A program made the translations under genes and the position numbers. Below are positions 49,732 through 62,500 of a stretch of DNA of 64,000 nt, in pieces; within the stretch, counting starts at the first letter, position 1, and the number at the start of each line of letters is the position of its first letter. The stretch is from Branchiostoma floridae (lineage: Eukaryota > Chordata > Leptocardii > Amphioxiformes > Branchiostomatidae). A model generated the notes under the pieces. That model was not told the origin of the DNA. It was given only the letters and a program-made list of their open reading frames with translations, and searched no databases. The DNA lies in the NCBI RefSeq assembly GCF_000003815.2, contig NC_049990.1:17434532-17498531 (forward strand). The letters are read 5' to 3'.

Positions 49732-52700
49732 AATGAAAAATGATGGAAAATTAACAGACTTTTAACAAGAAAAGCAGAAGGAAACATAACAAGTAGAATG
49801 TACTGGACCACATAGATATACACAATGTAGACATAATGGACATTTGAAGTGAAGTGAAACGGAACAGTGAAGACCCTGGGATTTCTTCTGATTTGAGTTC
49901 ATGGTAATGACAGGTAGTAAGCAGAATTTATAGATCTCCCTCATTAGATACTGGTAAATGCATAACTATTATTTAATTATGTAAATTATTACCTTACAAT
50001 CAATACTATTACATACCAGAAATACATGTTTAACAGAATTGTCAACCCCTTCTTGAGTTCTACATCTCAGACAGTATCTGAATTGACCTCTGTGGTCCTA
50101 AAATACTGTTAAGGAGCATAAACTTGTACCAATTATTCTCTGTCCCAGCAGCTATATCTACCACTCAAAATACAACTATACCATGTACAGAATTTGAGAT
50201 AACAAAACTGGAAATAGTTGCCCTTGACTTTCCTTTTTGTAAACCCTCAGGCCACCTACATTTGTACCAGATATCATCAATATCCATCATTGACTTCTCA
50301 AGTACATTTTTGTACTGTATGTTTCATAATACATGAAAAAAGGACATCCTACTCCCCTGATATGAGTTAGTCTTTTATGTGGCTTATTCTGGTGACATGA
50401 GTGCACATGACAATATCAAACCTTCAGGACACCCTTTCCTGTACTCAAGAAGTCTAAAATCTGTGAAATACAGTAATTTAGTGTAAATACTCAAATGTTT
50501 GCGGTGGTTTTGTGTTTGTGGTTTTCTCTGTGACTTTTCCCCCAGAAACTCATAACAGCCCGGACAATTTTGTCTTCTCCCTGCCTACTCTATTATCCAG
50601 TAATTATAGTGTGTTGGAAGTGGCTGCTAGGTGAAGACGCAGGAATTCATTGTGAAGAATAGTAGGGTCGCATGACCAGGTTCAAGGTGGTCACACAGCG
50701 ATTTGAGCAAAAACCTTCGCATGATTATTTTGATCCTCTTTAGACAGTCGCTTTAAAATACCGTTGCCGGAGACATCATTGACAACAACAGTCTCACAAT
50801 TATATTTAAGTGTTGTCTGTCTAAAGGGGGCCTTAAGCGCTATTGCAAACTCAAAATTGCTGCGAACAATCCATTTCATCCCTACCATGAAATTAAATCC
50901 CCACGAACTTAAATGCATTTGCATTCTTTGAAGGAAGCTGAGAGTGAGACTGTCTTGTCCTGATAAATTTTTGCATCAAACTTCAATTTTTATTTTAAAG
51001 CCCACCAAATAATACCCCCAACCACATGTCTCCATTGCAGATGGCTTCCTCAATGCAGGCATTGTCTGGAACAGTCATGAAGGCAAAGATTTATTGAGCA
51101 CAATATGTACTAGTATGTCCAAAGTGGTTATATAGGGGAGATAACCTTCTTGCTATGGCATGCTCAATGAACATATACTTATGTCCAGAGATATCTGCAT
51201 TTAGGAAAAACCGGACCTGAAAAAAATCGGTGAACCGGATGTTGGACCTATTGGAAAGTGAATGGATTTTATGATCAGGCATTCACACGTTTTGGGGCTT
51301 ACCGGTGGAAGAAAATAACATGGGAGAAGCAGAGTAGAGTCTATAGTCATTTCTACCAAGTTTTACAGTCAATCGTGCAGAGGCAGTTAGCCTTGTAGGA
51401 TTTTAAAATGCCAATGGGAGTCAAATACTCCACAAAACAGATTTCTTTGTAGCGAAATGGACTATTGTTATGGGTACCGTCCATTCACAAGTTTTCATAT
51501 ACTGAATCAGGTCCAGGTTCAGGTCCTGGACCTGAATTTTCTGTACCGGTACCCACCCTATGCTAGAGTATTCAAACAAGTATGTAGGTAATGGCTTAGG
51601 AGTATTACATGTAAAACTGAAACTCAATTTCTTAATTCAAAATGATATAAAATGTGGGGCAATTTGAAGAGCTAGTGCACTGTGCGGCAGAATTTTACAT
51701 ATTTGTTGAATTTTTGACTAAACATTGAACTGACATTCCTTAAAGCATGGAATATTTTATGGTGAAATATACTGTGTTTCTGCACATTTTTTAATGTTTG
51801 CAGTCCCTATTGGGGTGGGGGTGACATGCATTTTTGTATACTGCTAATTTGCGCTATAATAAAGTTGAATAATAAAGTTGTTAATCGCTTTCAAAAATTC
51901 ATTAATATAGGCAATGGGTGTACATGTCATTTTAAATTTTCAACAAGAAGGAACAAAGGGCCATCCTGACATTTGACAATTTTTACCCTAACTATGGAGT
52001 CCTAGAGTTCCATGTCTTCTTACTTCTGCCATCAATTCTCCTACAGGATACATGATACACACAATGACTTTATTGGATATTGCAGGATTGCCACCAAATC
52101 GAAACTTTTGCACAATCTATAAACTTGTGTCGTCTAGTAATATATAATGAATACATTTCCAAAAATAATTTCCGACAGGCATTGAGACGTCAGCAGGTCA
52201 GAAATACTGGGCATATAAAAAAAACAATATCCTACAAAATGTATGTAATGAATATAATCAGGGCAGCTACACAGTCTCCATCATTAACCCTCCATTCGTG
52301 GCTTCTTCTTTTTTTCTACTTGGTTATGCACTTCTATTCCTGACCAACGTCTATTCGCCTAGACATCCACAAACTGTACAACTGTTTTTGACCCTGCAAA
52401 AAAAATGCATATTTTTATAACAGGACAAATATGAGAAACGTTACAAATTCCCATGTGCATATCTCCTTTATTACATATGCAACTTAAACACTATAACACT
52501 ACTGCAAACATTTGCTTTTTCAAAAGCATGTATCATATTTATACTGAGTTAACATTACAATGAATAAATTGTCAGGTCAATATAGTGCACAGACAGATAA
52601 CACTTGCTAATTATGCAGTAAGAAGGCTGTTGAGATGTTGTAGACAACAGTTAAATCAAACAAAAAAAAAGTATGATTGCAATGTAAGTACTCAGATCCC

Positions 52701-53525
52701 TGTACAAAATTTACCATTACTCATTCTTACATTCAAAGAGACCTGTGTAGCTATGATGTAGTACCTTGTTCAACACACTTAGTCAGTGGAAATTTTTTTT
52801 TTTTACATTATCTTTCTTTGCAATAGTTGCAGGCCAATTGCAAAATTAATAGGAAACAAACAAGCTATGAACGGTAGCTACATACACAAATATTAGTAAC
52901 AAAGCAAAGGAAAATAGAATATCAAGTCTATTCTTAATTGAATAGATGTGCCACCAATACCAATACCAATTACTGCTTTGCAATGTTTATCAAATGGCTC
53001 AACATGCTTGAACTATGATGGACTGCTGTTACACAAGCAAAAGTCTGACGTTAGGGTATATTTGACATACACAATATACAACTGTAGTTCAAAATGTTTC
53101 GTCAAATCCCCTGGTTTTCCTTTGACACCTACACAGCTCATAGACAATAAGCTCAATCGACAAGCTACTAAGCCTTAAGGACTAAATTTAGCAGCTACTG
53201 AGGTGAAATATTGTGATTGAGTGCCCACTTGGCAGTTTTTAAAACAAAAATAGATTAATAATGATAAGACTAAAGATATGTAGCTATGAGTGTGCTGTTA
53301 CAGCAATTTGGAATCACTAGTTCCAGGCTTTAAAATCACGTTATTGGGGTCCTGTAAATTTCACAACAAGCACACAACAATAAAGACTTCAAAAGCATAT
53401 GATTATGAAGTGGCAGCATTGGGGTACTCATCAGTGGATGCTAAAAATGTTTCAGACCTCATGATAATATTAATAGAGCACAATGGATATTTCTAAATCT
53501 GATGTTGGTTGTTGTAGTACCAAGC
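49732..53525. other. Region between candidate exon Y and gene C
   Basis: AT-rich. It contains the long palindromic-MITE relative (about 50480-50930) and, at about 51505-51550, a ggacctgaa...ttttctgtac stretch recurring at 63068-63120. The lower part should include the 3' UTR of gene C. Small open frames (50124-50336, 52080-52343, 52948-53178, 53290-53496) show no domain. Confidence 0.4.
50480..50930. mobile_element. Diverged long relative of the CCGCGAA palindromic MITE
   Basis: tgtaaatactcaaatgtttgcggtgg near 50483 in two matching blocks, and gaaattaaatccccacgaa near 50888 followed by ttaaatgcatttgc, correspond to the two ends of 1046-1254, with extra internal DNA. Confidence 0.55.
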
Positions 53526-53596
53526 TCATCCCAAAGTTTTTGTTTTCTTCTTTTTCTTCTTTTTCTTTGCTTGAGTGTTGTCATTGTTCACAGCTC
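53526..53596 (-). CDS. Gene C exon 6: lysine-rich C-terminus and stop
   Basis: Acceptor cactacag, phase 1 in. AVNNDNTQAKKKKKKKKTKT, Leu, Gly and TGA. The basic run is a likely nuclear-localisation or DNA-contact segment. Confidence 0.7.
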
Positions 53597-56500
53597 CTGT
53601 AGTGCAAAGTATCAAACAATTAATAAGACTTCAACAGTTCATAAAACGTACTAGCTTAGTTTGTTTGTACATGTATATGGCTTGGCAATAGGATATCATC
53701 CTGCCTATGCGATTTGTTATGTAGGATGTCATTATAATTTATATTCAGCACAAGAGATACAACAAAGGTACATGTGTAAGTTCTAGTTTTCTACTGCATT
53801 ATAATTCAATTGAGTTGCTAGAGGACCCAACATTGTGTTGCAGCCTGGAATATACCCCTGGCCATACATGTAGCAGGGCTCGAAATGGTTTGTTTTGCAT
53901 ACATGCACTCAGGTGCAGGTAACATTGGAAATTACCTGCATCAGACAAATTTTACCTACACCACTCTGAATTTAGGAAGTATGGATCATACTAAAATTGT
54001 TCAGGAACTATTGCTATTTTTTTCTTTTTTACTCTATAAGTAGTAATAGTCAATGCAGCTAATAACTATCCACATGCACCTACATCATAGGACATTTATG
54101 TATAAAACCTAGTACATGTACATGGACCAGTGCAGGTTAGGTGCAGGTAGGTATCCGAAATACCTGCACAGCTCCAATTTTACCTGCACTAACCTGCATA
54201 TGCAGGTGGTATTTCGAGCCCTGATGTACATGTTGTAGCATACCCTGGGGGTATATTCTGGCCGAGTTTAACCACCAGACCAGCATATAGTTATATCCTT
54301 ATCTGAACTATGTTTCAAGGCAATGTTATTTTGCTAGTAACATGCATCATGTTATAATTTTAGTCTAAACATGCATTAGCTATAGACTCCATTTAATCAC
54401 AATACCAATTTATCAGTGAAATGTTTACAATTTTCTGGCATTGTTAATATCTAAAACAGGTTAGTTGTGTTCTATTTGTAAGTGATACTTATAATAGACA
54501 TCACATAACCTCCCTATTCCATTGTGACACAAATTTGAAACATTTTGCTGAATAATGACAATGGATGAACCCAGCCTTACTCACTCTGTGAGTCTTCAAA
54601 GGCAGTGATGAGTCTGCGGTCATAGATGTTCTGCACTGGTTCCCATGTACTGAAAATTCAGGAAAATATATTTAAGTCTATCACATTTCTATCAAAGTTT
54701 GGGGAATTTCAGCAAATGCAGGCCTCACAATGAGGGCCTGGCTACCACTAAGCCACTCACAGTCCACCAGCTTTACTGGTGCTTGACAAAAACAACATTC
54801 AAATGTATGAACAATACAATGGTTTTGGGGAAGAATGAAGTCCTAAACACTTTGAATGTTGGTTGATGCCCCTAGAATTCGCATTTGTGACTTTCTTACT
54901 AAGAATCTTCCGGGCTTAAGTAAGAGATACATGCTACATGTAGTGGCAAGCTTATTTTTATATTTGTCTGAAAACTCACTTCATTAGTGGTTCCCACAGT
55001 TATAATTAATGCAGAATTCCAATTCGCAATATAAAAAAATCTTTATTGTTTAACCTGTGACTTGCCATTGTGAAGTAGATTTAGTAAGATGTCAGTTATA
55101 CATCTATCATGGTCTAAAGTAAATGTCACTTTAGAAAATGTGGATGAAAATGTCACAGTAGTATAACATATTTGGTAAACACATTGATCTGAGTTACATC
55201 ATTTTACCACAATATGATGACATGAATGATCAAAATGAATTAAAGCAATGTTAGATCACAGTAAACATACCAGCTATCACTGCTGCTCCACTTCACCAAA
55301 TACTGCATGCTACCCTGAGGTGAAAAGAGATAATTTCCATCTTTATTTATTTATTTATTCATCTTAGAAAATTGGGTAGTCGTTTCAGTCAAGCACAGAC
55401 TGAAAGGAGCCCACAAAACAAATGAATAACAATGTTATCAATAAATACAAAAGAATGATAAACAACTATAATAGTCAGCTTACACATCATTCTAATTAAG
55501 GGTTAATGATCCGCCCCGAGGTGTATATACTAGTACATGTAGCAAAGAACCAGGCGTTATGACACCATGTACACCGCGGAACAGGCGGGTCATTAATGTT
55601 ATTATCATATAGCCCACCCAAACTTGCAAACTCCTGTATGACGCATAGATCCCTTGGTATAATATGTGTGAATTCCTTTGTCGAATTTCTGAAAGTTCAC
55701 GTTTGTTCCGTTGGTACATACATTTGCAAGGGGATTACAGATTGCAGTTTGAAACCTTAAAGTTGTTTTGTATGTTCAGTAGCAGTTCCCAAATCAAACT
55801 TACTAGTAATGTTGCATTTTCAAGCATTTTGAGATGGCCACATACATATTGGTTAAGCATGTTATTTTCAGTAATGAAATTACTGCACTTACATTTTTCA
55901 ACTGCTGGTCTACCACCTTTTCTGCACTGTAGATTCCAGGTTCCCAAGTGTTAGCTGCAATCATAAACAAGGGTAGAATGTAATTAATAATATGAGAAAT
56001 TCAAGTTCTTTGGCAGTGGTCCTAAGCTGATGTGGAACTAAAATGTGTACTACTCAGAACCAAAACAAGTGCTTTAAAAAAGCTGGCATTTTGCCAAGGT
56101 TTGCGTGTGTACACGTTTTTTTTTCTAGTTATTGGAATGTGCTGAAACTATTGTTTATATTAAATGGATGTAAAAAGGAAACAAGAACAATTTAAAATCA
56201 CCCTCCCCTGGACTCGATCCCGGACCGTAGCTCTGCAAATCAGGCTGACGTCAGAGGTATTTGTGTAGTGACCCCTGAACCCGGAAGTCACTTCTCTGCA
56301 TCTTAGCGCACTTTTCAGAAAATGATATCTCAGCAATCGTATACCCCTGCTTTAACATTTTTACATTGTCACGGTCTCCATAGTACATACTACAAATCTG
56401 GTAAGTTAGAAGGTCCAGTTCTTTTTCGATAATACAGGGCGATCAATGAAAAATCGTGGCAATTTCCATTTTCGCACTGGAAATCCTACTAATGTCATAG

Positions 56501-59500
56501 GGTTTCCAGTCGAAATTGTTTTGTACCCAGGGGAATCAGAACATTTGTGTTCCCTAATAGAGGGTGTTGATTTATGAAAAATAAAAGTTACAGAACAAAA
56601 ATCGGACCTTCCGTTCCAGAGATATGGCCCTTTAAATTTGCTGGGCGGTGTCCGCAGGTGTGGCGCCAGGTGTGAAAATCGCATTTCTAATTAGCAATAA
56701 TTAAGAAAGTAAAAACATTGTGCCACTCAAAAGTTCTTTTCTGCACAGTCCAAGTAGTATTTTGTAGCAATCAAGTAAAGATAAGATGTTTATTTGCCTT
56801 TTTCTTTCACTACAGGTGAGGTCAACCTGCTGAAAATTAAGTTTTTTCAGCATGGCACATGCACAGCTGGAAAAGTGGCCAATTATTTCCAGATGACCCC
56901 TTTTTGAAGAGCGATAATCAATAAACTGTTCATCCTATAACTAAGATATTTCAGATATTGGAAATATGTAGTAGATTCTCTTAACACAGTTTATTGCAGA
57001 CATTCTAGAGACATGGTTACGAGATTATGTGTAATCAAAAATACTAATTTGTAACATAGCTCAAAAGGTCAAAGGTCATCGGCACCTGTCACTTATATAA
57101 GTCCACATAAAAAATTACCTATCAACATTCTTCTCTATCTCAGTGACAAGTATCACATGTTTAATATAACAGAATAGAAATAGTTTAGATAATTTCCACA
57201 TCAATTATGCAAATTAGCTTCTGATTTGCATAATTAATATTTAATTACATGAAGCATCACTTAATCTATCTACATACCAATAATCATGATGATCCGTCAA
57301 CCCCTTCTTGAGTTATTCCCTTTCACAGTCTGACCATAAGCATTGAATATCAGCATACCTTACTACTAAAGGGTTTTGGCTAATTCTAAATTTGCCATCA
57401 AAACTATCACATTTCACCAGGAAATACTACTTTTACGACATCTAATGACCAAAAGTATATAAAAATATTACCTATGAACCATGACCACCTGACTTTGTAA
57501 CTGGTTTATTCAAGTTTATTGAACAATTGATAATTCTTTGACATTACAACATATGTTTGAAAAGACTTGGTAGCTCCTCTTCTAAGCTGCACAGCTTTGA
57601 ATGGTTGATACATTGTAATTCTCCCTCTGTGCCATCTCAATTTCTTCTATGATGTTCCAGGTGCTATTCCCAATGCAGCATCTTGCAAATCTGAAAACTT
57701 TTAACATTGGAAATATCAGCAAAAACCTCTATGCCCTTGATATCACATTCAACAACAAACACAACTTGCTATGTTATTGATTTTTTGGATCTTACAAGGT
57801 AAAAATTGAACTTCAGTGGTGATCATCTCAACGTAAATATGCTCACGTTGGACACATTTACAAATGATGTTTCCTTTCATGAAGTTGGTGACAAAGAAAA
57901 CAAAAGTTTTGCGTCTCAAACCTGAAACAAACGTGTCCGAACATACAATGTATCTACACTTATAAAGGCTATCTGTATACAATTAATGAATATCAATACG
58001 CTAATTATTTACATGGAAACGAGAATATTTTGATAATTATGGACCCGCCTAACTAAATTTATATGCAGGGTCCTACGGCCGTAACTCACGGCCCGGACTC
58101 GGCACACCACACGGAGCGAGTAGCACATGTTGAACATTCACATCGCTAACTCACAACAAACCTACACATGTTATACATCATTTTAAAGCTTAGAAACCGC
58201 TTGTTACACACATGGATGCAACTTTTTGAAAAAATAAGACATCAATGGTGAAAAATGCCATCTAAATTTGCAAACTGGAGGTAAACCACCTTAAAATTGC
58301 GGTACAAGAAAGTTTCACGTACCAAATTGTAGCTTGTTTTCTTGTCTATCCAATCCTACCATATATCGGTTGCTTCCAAATAAGGCTGAGATGCAAATCA
58401 GGCTGACGCAACGCCATGCCCGCAGAGCTCTCGAACAGGTAAACGCGGAAGTGACTTTCCCGTCTCGCGAGGCATTTTCCCGAAGGCCATATCTCAACAA
58501 TCTTTTATCCCCTGCTTAAAATTTTTACATTGCCAGGGCCTCCATACTACATAGTACAATTCTGGTAAGTTTGAAGTTCTAGGCCTTTCTCAATTTTACA
58601 CGGCGATCAATCGAAAATCGCTACACGCACGGAAAACACCACCGCCGCACGCATGAATATTAACTAAGTCGCAAAGGAATCTGGGACAGGCTATATGTAA
58701 CTGTTATATATATATATACACGATTTATTTGGAAAACATTTCATCTTTATGAATTGGTAATACAACGTTAAAATGTAAGAGCAATAATTTGATTATATGC
58801 TGCATCAATCTTAGGAATATCATACTTCATTTATTTAATCTAATCAAATATCAGGCCCCATTACGGACCACAGACAATGACTCACGACAGAGCTTTTAAG
58901 TTGTATACAAATGCATTGCAGATTTTGAACAGGTCCGTTCATCTCAACATCACAACATCACTCCATCACTCCATCACAACGGCAACTATTCTGGTCTCAG
59001 GGCATTTTGCCGCTAAGGCGGCAAAATGCAAAAAGTCCAAGAGCACTTACCATCCATTGTTGTTTCTCGTGCTGTTAAGGCCCTTGGTCTCCTACTCCCT
59101 CGATATCCTGTGGAAAATTGATAACATGGATTTATGTGAAAAGTTTCTTCTTACAACTAGTAGACATTGTTAATTAAAAGAGATATAGTCCATGTAAGGT
59201 CAAAGCAAGTAAATTTCAGAAAAAATATGTTTTTGTTCTTCATGGATGGTCATATAGACCGAGATGGGTAAATAGGTTGCGTTGTAAGGTAATAATTGTA
59301 TGTAGAAGTAGTGACACTAGAGTCGTAGCCTTGACCGTAGTTGCAGAAGTGAAACTTGCTGGATAGCAGAGTAACACCAATATGGAAGCCATGATTTGAT
59401 TTGATGCCAGTCTACCACACTAGGGTCACGTTTACTACACTAGTGCACTTCTTGAATACAAGAATAAGTGACTTGTTAGCTGTGGTGCCATATTTTGTCA

Positions 59501-62500
59501 CTTAACTCTTGTTACAACGTTTATGGTGTCTACTTTTAAAATTTGGCAGCTCTATTTTTTTTACCCATCTTGTTTTTTGTTATGCTTTCATGTTTGCAGT
59601 CTGAATAGGGTGTCATCCATTGAATTTTCTTGCTGTGTCCTTATTAATACAAGCCAGGTCTTGGAAAACAATGATATGGTTTATAATCAAAAATGATAAT
59701 CTTTTCTCACAGTAAGATCAGTCAGGCATCAGGCAAGTAATGGAAGCAAAATTCCTAGTTGAAACTGTAGCACTCAAAAAAAAAAGGCCCAGTGTGATTC
59801 AAATGTAATAATACATGTACACAATGGGTAACATCAACTCGTGTCAGTTAGTGAGTTACACACAGTGATGGCTGCTGTTCATATTTTTGCTTCTAAGAAT
59901 ACATGTACCTCAGTAATGATAACTGCAAGTTAACATTGCATACCTTTTTTATTCAGTCCCATTGCAGACTTTGCGTACTTGTCTCGCCTTGCTAGAGTTT
60001 TCTGCCTTCTCTTGATGTGTTCTTCAGTGAACCTTTTCTTCAAGTAGGCAGAACTTTCTGGCGACTTATTGAGCTGGATCAAATGGAAGTCATCCTTTTT
60101 GGAAAAGGCTTTGAAACTGTGTCCTTTTTTTTGCATGTACTCCCTACTACGTACTGGCTTGCTGTCCATCCATTCCTGGGATCTTTGCCGTTTGGCCCTT
60201 CTTGCTGTGGCACCCTTCAGCTGACTTCCTTTGTTCTTTGTACTCCTATGTCCATAACTGTTTATGCAACCTTTGCATCTGCACAAGATGCCACATGGTT
60301 TTTGCTGTTTTGCACATGGACACCGGCTCTTGTATTGGGATTCAGCTTCTTCATTGCATCGTTTTTGAGGTGTTTTGTCGTTGACCCCACAGCTGCATGT
60401 ACATGTAGATGACTTTGGTGAAGGTGGTGTAGTGGATGGAGCAATGGGTTTTGACTTAACGGATATTCTGGCAGTGGAGTCAAAATGCATCCTGTCTCTG
60501 TCAAATGCAAGATATATACATGCCCTTTTGTCAAGCACATTTGACGGGAAAACTGGAATGAGGGGTACGTCTGTGTCTGTAGTTACGAGAATCATTGCAA
60601 TATTCAGCACATTTGACACAGCTAGAACCATTAAATCCCCCATGTCCCCTGCAAACACATCTCGTCTCAGGTACTGCAAGGCTTCGGTCTGAAAGTTCAC
60701 ATTTGGCGCAAACTCTCTGTAGACCTCCTCATTGTTACGCCATTCGTCCACCATTGCAGCTCGCAGCCGCACTGCCAATGTTTCCTGGTCAATATTGCAT
60801 GGCTCCCCAGCACAGAATAAGTCTGGGAATAATGTTGAGAGGTGTTCAGAAATCTTTGTTCCTATATCTTCATCTGTGAGGAGCTGAATCAGCTGGAAAC
60901 TTATGGACATAAACAAACAGCTGCCATCTGCATTTGAGGGCACACGCATAAGTCCATGGGATTTCAAGTTTTCATCAAGATGATCATGACCTTCTTCACT
61001 GATTTCATCACTAAGTTGCAATATGTGTTGTAGCAGTTCTATTCCCTTGTCACATGCTAAAGTGGGGTCAATGGAAACTGCAGACTTCTTCAGCAACTTC
61101 CATACTGCTAATTTACATTCAATATTCTCCTTATTCTGTGTTTCATCAGCATCCATGGATTCATCATTTGTTATGATGGCATCTTGCGACTGAAGTCCAA
61201 ATTCTTCTATGGTGTCTACATGGTGTGGCTTCCTTTTGTATGACCTGGCAAGTTGACTGTTAACTGTGTAGATAATGGAAAACATGAGAGCGATAGCAAA
61301 TGTTGGGCTGATTCGGTTTTTGTTCATTCTTTGGTTTAATTTACGATGAAGTGCTTCGTTTCGAATTGTCCCTTTGCCTGGCTGGATACCTGAAACACAT
61401 CCCTTCTCTATGTGTTTTAATAGCTTTCGTACTTCATCCTGTGCAGCTTTTGGATACACAGTTTTCCCTTTTTGCTTCAATCCAAACTTGCGCCATTTCT
61501 TGTCAAATTTTTTCATTTTGCGTGCTACACGGTGAGGAGGGGGGGTTTCCCTTTGCCTTTCAAGTCCAATATCCCCAGAATGTCTGAACACCATTCTCAA
61601 GTCCCGCAGGAGATATTTAGAATATGGATGATGCTTTGGAACAAACTTAGTAACTCTTTGTACTGCATGGAATAAATCCAATTTCACCAAAATGTTCTCT
61701 CCAAAAACTTCCTCGATGAGTTTTCTCCATGCACAGCATTGATCAAGGAATACCTCCTTTAACACAACGTTCTGTTTTGAGAATCTGTCCCTGAGTCTCT
61801 CCAAGACAGGTCGGATCTCTTTGAAAGTGGTTGACTTACAGAGCTGCCAAGTCAACACCTGTCCAATGTCATTTGTTACAGTACACAGTGCCTTTAGTTG
61901 AGTTAAATATCTGCCGTTCATATGCACCTTTATGTGCTTCACACTTTTGAAAGTGTGGTCTATGCTTATCCAGTCTGAAGTAGTGGTAGCTTTTACTGCA
62001 TCCTCCAAACTATTCTTCTTCTCATTATAAATGCATTCAAAACACCTTCTTATCATTAGTCTCCCTGGAACGCTTGTCATGATCTCCTTGAAATATTCTA
62101 CTTCACCATTCTTGAACATTTGTCCTTCAGGATGTTGACTGATCAGTTCTGAGATTCCTTGGAAGTATGTATTTCTGCAAGCATTGAGCAGTCTGACACA
62201 TTCACTTACTTCCATTCCTGCTGAAATCATTTCATATAGCTCATATGCCAGACTGCGTTCAAACCCTACCTTGTGTGACAAGATAAAAGGCACTGCTGCT
62301 CTTGGCATGAAGTCTAGGACATACTGAGAATGGCTGAAAAATCGATGGGAATGTGGACATCTCAAGATGCGACTTACAAGCAGTATGTTGCTGCTTTTTC
62401 CATGAAGTACCATTGGCTGTCTATAGTCACTTTGACCATCCAAAAAATTCGACACTTTCAACGGTTCATCACACAGAGGACATTTTATTCCCTCTGGAAA

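Larger units (their letters stand above)
55955..59050 (-). other. Gene C intron 2
   Basis: A 3.1-kb intron. It holds two direct copies of a 230-bp repeat (56230-56460 and 58393-58622), the 57234-57330 dispersed repeat, a tRNA B-box-like site, and a (TA)n run at 58711. More exons could hide here; none was convincing. Confidence 0.45.

Noticed and set aside
60017-60879. Several plus-strand open frames of 60-131 codons
   Set aside because: Shadows of the long minus-strand transposase/OTU exon.
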